Source: Chitinophaga pinensis (GTDB lineage Bacteria; Bacteroidota; Bacteroidia; Flavobacteriales_D; Crocinitomicaceae). From it: a DNA stretch of 7,724 nt. Every line of letters starts with the position of its first letter. The stretch's first letter is position 1. Of this stretch, positions 1 to 5,705 are shown in pieces. The DNA lies in NCBI GenBank assembly GCA_945870115.1, contig CAMBRH010000162.1, forward strand, positions 1 to 7,724. The letters are read 5' to 3'. Under the pieces are notes generated by a model. It did no database searches. It was given only the letters and a program-made list of their open reading frames with translations, and was not told the origin of the DNA. The position numbers were made by a program, and so were the translations under genes.

Positions 1-18
1 TAAACATACGCTTTTTTG

Positions 19-1251
19 TTAAGAGAAAAAGAGATAAGCGACTAATACAGCAACAGTTCCACCAATTAAATCACATAATATTCCAGCTCCTGCAGCATAA
101 CGCGAATTTGTAATTTTCACAGAACCAAAATAAACGGCTAAAACATAAAATGTTGTTTCAGTGCTGCCTTGAAAAGTTGCTGAAAGATTACTAACGAAAG
201 AATCAGGACCAAAAACTTGCATGTTTTCTACCATTAAAGCCCTTGCTCCACTGCCAGAAAAGGGCTTCATAAATATAACAGGAAGTGCATCAATAAATTC
301 AAGTGATTTTAGTCCGAGGAACATTAATCCAACTTTTAAACCGTCCATTATATCAGTAAATGCTCCTGAAGAACGAAATAATGCTACCGCTGCGAGCATT
401 GCTACTAAATATGGAATAATATTTATCGAAACTTGAAAACCTTCTTTTGCTCCCTCAATAAATGAATCGAAAAGTTGAATTTTTGATCGAATTGCGAGAA
501 TAAAAAAGAAAGCTATAAAACCAAACATAATTGAATTACTTACAATAGAAGAAATTGTTTTAATTTGTTCAGGATGAGCTTGTAAATACCAAATAAATCC
601 TAAAATTACGGCTGTCATTCCACCAACATAAGTTAAAATTACTTTATTAAATAAATTTATTTTTTGTCTGATGGAAACGTATATCAATCCGCCTAATGTT
701 GCAAAATAAGTTGTGATCAAAATTGGTAAAAATACAGAAGAAGGATCTGTTGAATCATTTGCTGCTCTTGTTGCTAAAATTGAAACTGGAATGATTGTTA
801 AACCCGAAGCATTCAGCACTAAAAACATGATTTGAGCATTTGTGGCAACTTTTGGATTTGGGTTTAGTTCTTGTAATTCTTTCATTGCTTTTAATCCTGC
901 AGGAGTTGCAGCATTGTCTAATCCCAACATATTTGCTGAAAAATTCATCATTATTGAACCGACAGCTGGATGATTTTTAGGTACTTCTGGAAATAATTTT
1001 GAAAAAAGTGGTGAAATAATTTTAGTCATGATGCGTATTGCTCCTCCGTCTTCACCGATTTTCATAAATCCCATCCAAAGAGCGATTGTTCCTGTCATGA
1101 AAATTGCTAATTCAAAACCTACTTTTGCTGCTTCGAATAAGGCATCCATCATTGTTTGAAGAATGTTTACATCCTGCCAGAAAATTAATTTTGAAAAACC
1201 CATTATCAAGGAAATGATGAACATTCCCATCCAAACTCTATTTAAAACCAT
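19..1251 (-). CDS. Fused SpmA-SpmB-like Gate-domain (nucleoside recognition) membrane protein
   Basis: This 410-residue polytopic membrane protein joins two Gate-type halves that in Bacillus are the separate proteins SpmA and SpmB. The N-terminal half carries SpmA-like signatures: NHPAVG at about 93-98 and NMLGLDNAATP at about 107-117. The C-terminal half carries SpmB-like ones: IEGAKEGF near 265-272, KPFSGSGARA at 329-338, GPDSF at 348-352 and QGSTETTFYVLAVYFGSV at 361-378. About ten hydrophobic segments are visible. In Bacillus these proteins affect spore core dehydration. Bacteroidota do not sporulate, so the role here is unknown; transport of a small solute is only an inference from the Gate fold shared with nucleoside carriers and FeoB. 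The ATG at 1249-1251 starts a typical membrane N-terminus. It lies 42 bases after the amidotransferase stop, so co-transcription is likely. Family membership is secure, function is not. Confidence 0.88.
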   Translation of the reverse strand: MVLNRVWMGMFIISLIMGFSKLIFWQDVNILQTMMDALFEAAKVGFELAIFMTGTIALWMGFMKIGEDGGAIRIMTKIISPLFSKLFPEVPKNHPAVGSIMMNFSANMLGLDNAATPAGLKAMKELQELNPNPKVATNAQIMFLVLNASGLTIIPVSILATRAANDSTDPSSVFLPILITTYFATLGGLIYVSIRQKINLFNKVILTYVGGMTAVILGFIWYLQAHPEQIKTISSIVSNSIMFGFIAFFFILAIRSKIQLFDSFIEGAKEGFQVSINIIPYLVAMLAAVALFRSSGAFTDIMDGLKVGLMFLGLKSLEFIDALPVIFMKPFSGSGARALMVENMQVFGPDSFVSNLSATFQGSTETTFYVLAVYFGSVKITNSRYAAGAGILCDLIGGTVAVLVAYLFFS

Positions 1252-1293
1252 AAAACAAAAATCGGTATAATTTTAGAATATTTTATAAAAAGA

Positions 1294-1872
1294 TTACTTA
1301 TTTTCTGAAGAAAAATTATTCAAACATAAGTTTACGAAGTTTTCGATTAAGATAAATCCATGATTTCCTGAAACCTCAGGGTGAAATTGTACCCCGTAAA
1401 TTTGCTTAGTTTTGTGTTGCATTCCTTCGTTAACACAAGAATCAGAACTAGCGATTAAATTAAAATCATGTGGAATGGAAATACATTCGCAGTGATCTTC
1501 CATCATTTGAAATTCGTTTGCAAGTTTATTAAAGAGTACAGATTCATTACATTGTTCGATTGTTTGCCAATCGCGATCTTCTTTTTGTCTTGATGCAAAA
1601 GCTCCATTTATCATTCCAATAATTTGATGTCCGAAGCAAATTCCTAGTAATGGTTTTTCATAATTTTTTACCCAAGAGAAAATTTCCAAATATTTATCAG
1701 GATTTATTTCTGTAATCAAAATTGGTGCGCCAGAAATGATGATTCCATCAAAAGAATTTAAATCGATTGACTTTAATTCAAACATTCCAATTGTTCGAAA
1801 ATCACAGACCAAATCGACCGCTTGTTCGATGTAAATTGTCTTTTGACTTCCACAATTGATTATCAATATCAT
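1294..1872 (-). CDS. Stand-alone class I glutamine amidotransferase (GMP-synthase-like GATase domain)
   Basis: The protein is 192 residues from the ATG at 1870-1872. It opens with ILIINCGSQKT, has the nucleophile elbow GICFGHQ (Cys79), and ends with the VQFHPE motif giving His164 and Glu166, so the Cys-His-Glu triad is complete. It resembles the amidotransferase domain of GMP synthase, but no ATP-pyrophosphatase domain follows. It is therefore not a GMP synthetase, and its ammonia acceptor or true substrate is unknown. The frame is open 18 codons further upstream (to 1926), but those residues are basic and unlike the family, and they lie inside the preceding gene. I prefer the internal ATG because it forms an ATGA overlap with the upstream stop (1869-1872), a classic sign of translational coupling. 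The full motif set MMEDHCE and SGNHG is also present. Confidence 0.87.
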   Translation of the reverse strand: MILIINCGSQKTIYIEQAVDLVCDFRTIGMFELKSIDLNSFDGIIISGAPILITEINPDKYLEIFSWVKNYEKPLLGICFGHQIIGMINGAFASRQKEDRDWQTIEQCNESVLFNKLANEFQMMEDHCECISIPHDFNLIASSDSCVNEGMQHKTKQIYGVQFHPEVSGNHGFILIENFVNLCLNNFSSENK

Positions 1873-2486
1873 AAATCTAGATTTCCTGCTCCCTGACGAA
1901 TTATTTTGGCATCTCCTTCGGTACAATCTACTACTGTTGAAGGATTTAGATTTCCAAAACCGCCATCAATTACAATCGCTACTTCATGTTCATAACGTTG
2001 ATACATCTCATTTGGGTCAGTAAAATAATCTAAAATTTCATCCTCTTCGTCATGAAGAGAAGTCGTTGCTAATGGATTTCCTAATTCTTGAGTGATTATT
2101 TTTAGGATTTCATTAGCTGGAATTCGAATACCAATTTCCTTTCTATTTGAATCAAAAATTTTCTGAACTTCTGTCGTGGCATTTAAAATAAATGTAAAAG
2201 CGCCAGGCAAATTATGTTTTAGTAGTTTAAAAGTTGGTCTGTCAATTGGTTTTACATAATTAGCAATGTCGCTTAAACTTGAGCAAATAATCGAAAAACG
2301 TGCTTTATTTAATTTAACATCTTTAAATTTTGCTAAATCTTGTAAAGCTTTTTTATTGTATAAATCACAGCCAACATTATAAACTGAATCTGTTGGGAAA
2401 ATAATAATATTTCCTTTTTTTAATGAATGAACAATTTGATCAATTTTACGAAAATCAATGTTTTCTGGATTTATTTCTACTAACAT
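1869..2486 (-). CDS. Sua5/YciO/YrdC-family protein, YciO-like subgroup
   Basis: This 205-residue YrdC-fold protein has FPTDSVY at 30-36, a KxR pair (K61, R63), LPGAFTFIL at 93-101, IGIRIP at 118-123, PSTVVDCT at 182-189 and IIRQGAG at 195-201. The family includes threonylcarbamoyl-AMP synthase (TsaC/Sua5), which makes the intermediate for t6A37 of ANN-decoding tRNAs from threonine, bicarbonate and ATP. The overall pattern is closer to E. coli YciO: the segment after the glycine-rich helix reads TTSL where TsaC/Sua5 proteins have an SxN motif, and the glycine after PTDxVY is Asn37. I would therefore not call it tsaC outright; automatic pipelines probably label it L-threonylcarbamoyladenylate synthase. 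It starts 47 bases after the lipoprotein stop and ends overlapping the amidotransferase start by four bases. Confidence 0.85.
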   Translation of the reverse strand: MLVEINPENIDFRKIDQIVHSLKKGNIIIFPTDSVYNVGCDLYNKKALQDLAKFKDVKLNKARFSIICSSLSDIANYVKPIDRPTFKLLKHNLPGAFTFILNATTEVQKIFDSNRKEIGIRIPANEILKIITQELGNPLATTSLHDEEDEILDYFTDPNEMYQRYEHEVAIVIDGGFGNLNPSTVVDCTEGDAKIIRQGAGNLDL

Positions 2487-2533
2487 TTTTTGATTTTACT
2501 TTTATTAATAGTTTCATTTTTAATTAAACAATA

Positions 2534-3010
2534 CTAATAACCTTCGTAAGTTTTGTATATGTTAGATTTTTTGTTTTTTCCTTTAGTAACAAGTGTATTT
2601 TTATTCAACATAGTTACATCCATTTCTTCAATCCTTGTTGAATCGTCTGAATTATGATGTAGGATTAATTTTTTATTGTCAATAAATTCCCATTGTCCTT
2701 TACTTGTTTCAGAAATTCTATTAAATCCTTTTTGACTAAATCTTGGATCAATAAAAGTATCGTAAATTACAAAATATCCACCTTCCATCAAAGATAAAAT
2801 CACTTCAGTTGGCTGATTTTTAAGATTTACTTCAGGATCCTTTAAATCTTTATTTTGTAAACCATGTAATTTCCATTTACCAACAATTGGGTTATCATTT
2901 TCTTCTTCTTCATCAACAATCTCAAGTTCTTTTTTATTTCCCGAACATGAATTAAGTGATGACATTATTATTGCAGAAGCAAAAATTAAAAGTATAAATA
3001 TGTTTTTCAT
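2534..3010 (-). CDS. Small lipoprotein with lipocalin-like GxW motifs
   Basis: The 158-residue product starts with a short basic n-region, a hydrophobic stretch (about 4-19) and the lipobox LNSC, predicting lipidation at Cys22. The following residues are KKELE and a run of acidic residues (33-37). Such charge just after the cysteine resembles the Bacteroidota surface-export signal, so an outer-membrane and possibly surface location is inferred. The mature part contains VGKWKL at 43-48 and, near the middle, KGQWEF at 104-109 followed by KLIL. This strand pattern is typical of small lipocalin-like domains of Bacteroidota, but I recognise no specific family or ligand. It has a candidate promoter of its own 39 bases upstream. 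The stop is TAG, 47 bases before the YciO-like gene. Confidence 0.8.
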   Translation of the reverse strand: MKNIFILLIFASAIIMSSLNSCSGNKKELEIVDEEEENDNPIVGKWKLHGLQNKDLKDPEVNLKNQPTEVILSLMEGGYFVIYDTFIDPRFSQKGFNRISETSKGQWEFIDNKKLILHHNSDDSTRIEEMDVTMLNKNTLVTKGKNKKSNIYKTYEGY

Positions 3011-3048
3011 TTTGATTATCTATTGTTGGAAATTAACTTTATTAATGA

Positions 3049-3056
3049 CAAATATA
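3049..3056 (-). promoter_or_regulatory. Candidate Bacteroidota -7 promoter box upstream of the lipoprotein gene
   Basis: Read on the minus strand the bases are TATATTTG, an exact match to the Bacteroidota TAnnTTTG -7 element. The box lies in the 50-base gap between the EEP gene and the lipoprotein, 38 bases before the lipoprotein ATG. The nearest upstream TTTG (3071-3074) is only 14 bases away, shorter than the usual roughly 19-base spacing, so the -33 half is weak or absent. This suggests the downstream genes can be transcribed separately from the mutL-side block. Confidence 0.45.
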
Positions 3057-3060
3057 CAAA

Positions 3061-4182
3061 CTATTTTTTCCAAAATTCGCAACTAATTGCTTTGTGGTCA
3101 GAAAAAATTTGTTTTTGGATTGCAAAATTTCTTGATTTAATGTTTTTTGAGTGAAAAATATAATCAATTCTACCTGCCGGAACTTTTCCAGCATATGTTA
3201 TTCCAAGTCCACTTGCAGAATTTCTAAATGCATCTATGTATTTGCTGTAGAATGAGTTATAGGTGTATGAAAGTGGTGTGTCATTAAAATCTCCACAAAT
3301 AATTATTTCGTAAGGGGATTGTTCCATGTGTTCTATTACTTTTTCCACTTGATGTGCTCTTTTTTGAAACGCAACGTGTAATTTTTTTATCATTTGCTTC
3401 ACGTTAGATTGAGTTTCTCCTGTAATTGCTGAATCACCAAAAATAGCGTAATCATCTCCTTGAAATTTAATTGATTGAAAATGAGTTGTATAAACTCTAA
3501 AGGTATCTTTTTCTTTAACAATATCAGCAAAAATGCAAAAGTTGTTTGAATTATTTATGGAATCATCAAAATCGATGTGACCACGAGTTAGCATAGGGTA
3601 TTTTGAATACATTGCAACACCAAAATAATTTTTATAGTGTCTATTAAAACTCATTCTGTCGTGAAAATATTTTGCTTTTAAAATCTTATGTAAAGTATCT
3701 TTGGTTGGGAATTTTGATTTAGCATCTTGCGAATAAAATTCTTGAAAGCAAATAATATCGGCTTTTTCACGTCCAAGGAATGCGAAAATTGAATCTCTAT
3801 TTGAAAAGTCTTTATAAAATCCAGCGTTATAAACATCAAAATTTTTGACATTGTAACTTAATAATTTAATGCTTTTAGTTGAAGTTTCACTTTCTCCGCC
3901 AAAAGGTAAACTATATAATCTAAAGTGTAATTTCCCGCCAATTAAAATAAAAAAAAGTACAACAAAAAACCATTTTGATCGGGCAAAAGCCCATATTACG
4001 AGTAATAATAGTGTAAATAAGATGATTATTGGATAGGCTAAGCCAAAAAATGGAATTATCCAAAAAGTACTAGGGTGAACATAAGGTGAAAAGTAGGACA
4101 GAACAAGTCCAAGCAAGCAAAAGCAAGTTAAGATTTTAAAAATTATTGATATTCTAAAGATATTTTTTAGAAATTTAACCAT
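3061..4182 (-). CDS. Membrane-anchored endonuclease/exonuclease/phosphatase (EEP) family protein
   Basis: From the ATG at 4180-4182 the product is 373 residues. Three hydrophobic segments (about 12-31, 40-65 and 70-86) precede an EEP catalytic domain with the full motif series: SYNVKNFD near 109-116 (Asn111), CFQE ending in the metal-ligand Glu148, TTHFQS (His234), GDFND (Asp298 and Asn300), RIDYIF and the terminal SDHKAI (Asp362-His363). The positive residues before the first helix and between helices 2 and 3 suggest an N-in topology, with the catalytic domain on the periplasmic side. The substrate could be nucleic acid, a phosphoinositide or another phosphodiester; the sequence does not decide. 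The frame extends 22 codons upstream to 4248, but that would lie deep in the rhomboid gene. The chosen start overlaps the rhomboid stop by 8 bases, as expected in an operon. Confidence 0.88.
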   Translation of the reverse strand: MVKFLKNIFRISIIFKILTCFCLLGLVLSYFSPYVHPSTFWIIPFFGLAYPIIILFTLLLLVIWAFARSKWFFVVLFFILIGGKLHFRLYSLPFGGESETSTKSIKLLSYNVKNFDVYNAGFYKDFSNRDSIFAFLGREKADIICFQEFYSQDAKSKFPTKDTLHKILKAKYFHDRMSFNRHYKNYFGVAMYSKYPMLTRGHIDFDDSINNSNNFCIFADIVKEKDTFRVYTTHFQSIKFQGDDYAIFGDSAITGETQSNVKQMIKKLHVAFQKRAHQVEKVIEHMEQSPYEIIICGDFNDTPLSYTYNSFYSKYIDAFRNSASGLGITYAGKVPAGRIDYIFHSKNIKSRNFAIQKQIFSDHKAISCEFWKK

Positions 4183-5080
4183 TATTACTTTGTTTGAATA
4201 AAAATTCTTTTTCAGATTTCGAAAGTGATTCGTAACCTGATTTGGCAATTTTATCTAATATTTTATTTATTTGTTCTTGTCTGTTTTTTTTCTCAACATT
4301 AAATTCCTCATCAGTTTTAGGTCTTTTGTGCTGAAAAGTTGTCTTTCTTTTACTTTTAAAGCTAAAAGTACTAAATAAATTAAAAAGTTTGTACAAAAAT
4401 TTTTCAAAACGAAAAACAAAATTTGCAGAACTATTTGGCTGTTGAGAAGTGATAACACCAATAATTGCTCCACCGAGGTGCGCAAAATGAGCAGTTCCAT
4501 CATTTAAACCAAGACTAAAAATATCAAAAACTAAATAAATTATACCTAAATAAATTATTTTAAATTCAAAAAGCCCAAATAATGAAACGGGTAAATTTGG
4601 TTTGTAAAAGGCCAAGCCAATAAATATCGCCATAATGGAACCAGAAGCACCCACAATTACAGCTGATTCGTTTGCCATACTTGGAACAAGAGAATGTGCC
4701 AAAATTTCAAATAAGCCTCCAACAATTCCTCCTAAAATGTAAATAGCGAGTAAGCGTTTAGCTCCAAAAAAATGTTCAAAAAGTTTTCCTGCGAAATACA
4801 ACATCAACATATTAAATAATATATGCATGATTTCAAAATGCGCAAAAATACTTGTAAGTAAACCCCAAGGTTTTTGTAGAAAACCTAAAAAATCAGTTTG
4901 AAGGGTGAAAATGTCATCCATCAAAAAGTTTAGGGAGTCATTTGTTGAAAGTCTTCCAAGTACTGTAAATAATCCAATAAATAAAAAAGTTAGCACATTG
5001 ATAAATATCAATTTTATGTGCATTCCACCGAATTTGTATTGGTGTTTTATTTCGTCTATAAAATTTCTATCTGTTTGCAT
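4175..5080 (-). CDS. Rhomboid intramembrane serine protease with soluble C-terminal extension
   Basis: This is a 301-residue rhomboid with about six membrane helices. The signature residues are present: HILFN (His86, Asn90) for the oxyanion side, the nucleophile in GASG (Ser146), and the catalytic His201 in AHLGGAIIG, preceded by His198. It should cleave single-pass membrane proteins within the inner membrane; its substrates are unknown. After the last helix (about residue 212) comes a basic stretch and a cytoplasmic tail of about 60 residues with the pattern ILDKIAKSGYESLSKSEKEF (273-292). I know this tail from many Bacteroidota rhomboids and believe it is catalogued as DUF6576, though I am recalling that name from memory. 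The gene overlaps the following EEP gene by 8 bases. Its leader is a pure CAAAAA-repeat tract. It is normally next to the other rhomboid but is separated here by the GxxExxY gene. Confidence 0.93.
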   Translation of the reverse strand: MQTDRNFIDEIKHQYKFGGMHIKLIFINVLTFLFIGLFTVLGRLSTNDSLNFLMDDIFTLQTDFLGFLQKPWGLLTSIFAHFEIMHILFNMLMLYFAGKLFEHFFGAKRLLAIYILGGIVGGLFEILAHSLVPSMANESAVIVGASGSIMAIFIGLAFYKPNLPVSLFGLFEFKIIYLGIIYLVFDIFSLGLNDGTAHFAHLGGAIIGVITSQQPNSSANFVFRFEKFLYKLFNLFSTFSFKSKRKTTFQHKRPKTDEEFNVEKKNRQEQINKILDKIAKSGYESLSKSEKEFLFKQSNNG

Positions 5081-5101
5081 TTGTTTTTGTTTTTGTTTTT
5101 G
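5081..5101 (-). repeat. CAAAAA hexamer tract abutting the rhomboid start codon
   Basis: On the minus strand three perfect CAAAAA units followed by CAA run straight into the ATG at 5080; a degenerate CTAAAA unit lies just upstream. A-rich leaders favour translation initiation in Bacteroidota, which largely lack Shine-Dalgarno sites. A tandem hexamer is also prone to slippage, which would change leader length without affecting the reading frame. Confidence 0.75.
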
Positions 5102-5112
5102 TTTTAGTTTTT

Positions 5113-5139
5113 ACCACGGAGAAACGGAGAAAAAGAGAT
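5113..5139 (+). repeat. Left ACCACGGAG-type repeat with internal ACGGAGAA tandem
   Basis: The bases begin ACCACGGAGA and contain two perfect adjacent copies of the octamer ACGGAGAA (5116-5123 and 5124-5131), followed by a degenerate third (AAGAGAT). The block sits between the GxxExxY stop and the second rhomboid start. A much weaker inverted relative (reading ACCATAAACAAAG on the minus strand) may lie at 5152-5180, overlapping the GxxExxY stop codon. Confidence 0.65.
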
Positions 5140-5173
5140 ATTGAATAAAATCACCTTCTCTCAGCTTCTTTGT

Positions 5174-5578
5174 TTATGGTAAGTCGTTGAAATATTCATT
5201 TACTTTACTCTTTTGACCTTCTTGCATAAGGTTATAGCAATTAAAATTAATAAGCATTCCTTTTGGAGCTTTTAGTAATTTCATATAAGTCATTAATTGG
5301 GCATCATGAACAGGTGCTAATTCTCTAACTGATTTCAATTCTAAGACTAATACATTTTCGATTAATAAATCACATCTTAAAATTGATTCAATTACAATAT
5401 CTTTATATTTAATAGGAATAATTAATTCTGAAACAAAATTGATATTTCTTAATGCTAATTCATGAACAAGACAAGAATGATAAACACTTTCTAATAATCC
5501 AGGACCTAACGATTTATGAACTTCTATACAAGCACCTAAAACATTGTATGATAAATCAGTAATTTCTTGTTTTGTCAT
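5174..5578 (-). CDS. GxxExxY protein (predicted PD-(D/E)XK-fold, nuclease-like)
   Basis: This 134-residue protein carries the family-defining motif as GLLESVY (Gly27, Glu30, Tyr33). It also has a PD-(D/E)XK-like core: Asp70 in the RCDLLIE strand, then LELKSV with Glu80 and Lys82, and a downstream QLMTYM helix (Gln94, Tyr98). This layout suggests a metal-dependent nuclease fold, but I know of no established biochemical function for the family. Length and both ends are normal, so the gene looks intact. It sits between two rhomboids, 127 bases after the first and 93 before the second. Both flanks carry ACCACGGAG-type repeats, and its last codons approach one decayed copy. The context suggests a small passenger or selfish unit rather than a partner of the rhomboids. 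Base composition resembles the neighbours, so any insertion is old or came from a similar genome. Confidence 0.9.
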   Translation of the reverse strand: MTKQEITDLSYNVLGACIEVHKSLGPGLLESVYHSCLVHELALRNINFVSELIIPIKYKDIVIESILRCDLLIENVLVLELKSVRELAPVHDAQLMTYMKLLKAPKGMLINFNCYNLMQEGQKSKVNEYFNDLP

Positions 5579-5590
5579 AATTTTATTTTT

Positions 5591-5605
5591 ACTACGGAGA
5601 AAAAG
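5591..5605 (+). repeat. Internal ACYACGGAG-type repeat copy upstream of the GxxExxY gene
   Basis: The bases ACTACGGAGAAAAAG match the right-edge copy (read on the opposite strand) at 13 of 15 positions, and match the first ten bases of the left-edge copy with one difference. It lies 12 bases upstream of the GxxExxY ATG, so it is in that gene's leader. Confidence 0.6.
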
Positions 5606-5674
5606 TAATTTAATATTTAAAATTCGTTCTTTATTATCTCCTTATACTTTGTGCGTTCTCTTTATCTCCGTGGT
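5591..5674 (-). promoter_or_regulatory. Possible long-range stem-loop in the GxxExxY leader
   Basis: Arms at 5591-5605 and 5660-5674 are inverted copies of each other (13 of 15 positions complementary), separated by a 54-base AT-rich loop. On the minus strand this structure would lie just before the GxxExxY start and could occlude or expose it. It may equally be only a by-product of two oppositely oriented repeat copies. No TAnnTTTG promoter box is evident in this 127-base gap. Confidence 0.35.
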
Positions 5675-5676
5675 TA
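5660..5676 (-). repeat. Right ACCACGGAG-type repeat (inverted relative to the left copy)
   Basis: Read on the minus strand the bases are TTACCACGG-like: TAACCACGGAGATAAAG, continuing as AGAACGCAC. It mirrors the left edge at 5113 and points inward. It lies 29 bases downstream of the first rhomboid stop. Confidence 0.65.
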
Positions 5677-5705
5677 ATTTTCCTTAAATTAATTCTCTCC
5701 CTTTC

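Larger units (their letters stand above)
5111..5676. mobile_element. Putative repeat-bracketed cassette carrying a GxxExxY gene
   Basis: The two outer edges, each read inward, begin TTACCACGGAGAAA (left) and TTAACCACGGAGATAAAG (right, minus strand), so they resemble terminal inverted repeats. A third copy lies just upstream of the GxxExxY start. The enclosed block contains only that gene and splits two rhomboids that are normally neighbours, consistent with insertion. I see no clear target-site duplication and no transposase, so the mode of movement is unknown and the boundaries are tentative. Confidence 0.4.

Noticed and set aside
1..18. Possible terminator after the SpmA-SpmB-like gene
   Set aside because: Only 18 bases are visible, with no stem before the short A/T run; the other intergenic gaps also lack a convincing hairpin plus T-run.
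221..436. Plus-strand open frame of 71 codons
   Set aside because: It lies antisense inside the SpmA-SpmB-like gene, whose protein is strongly family-matched; the plus-strand product has no recognisable motif.
1873..1926. Upstream in-frame extension of the amidotransferase (18 extra residues)
   Set aside because: The extension is basic, unlike the family N-terminus, lies wholly in the YciO-like gene, and ignores the ATGA coupling at 1869-1872.
2529..2540. Possible -7 box TAGTATTG before the YciO-like gene
   Set aside because: It has one mismatch to TAnnTTTG and no supporting -33 element, which is too weak in AT-rich DNA.
4183..4248. Upstream in-frame extension of the EEP protein (22 extra residues)
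   Set aside because: It would overlap the rhomboid gene by 74 bases and adds residues not expected before the first membrane helix; the ATG at 4182 gives a compact 8-base overlap.
4267..4503. Minus-strand open frame of 78 codons in another frame of the second rhomboid
   Set aside because: It is a shadow of the rhomboid C-terminal region, leucine-rich only because of the AT-rich base composition.
4905..5144. Plus-strand open frame of 79 codons ending in a Cys/Phe-rich stretch
   Set aside because: It is antisense to the second rhomboid; the CFCFCFCF run is simply the TTTTTG hexamer tract read as codons.
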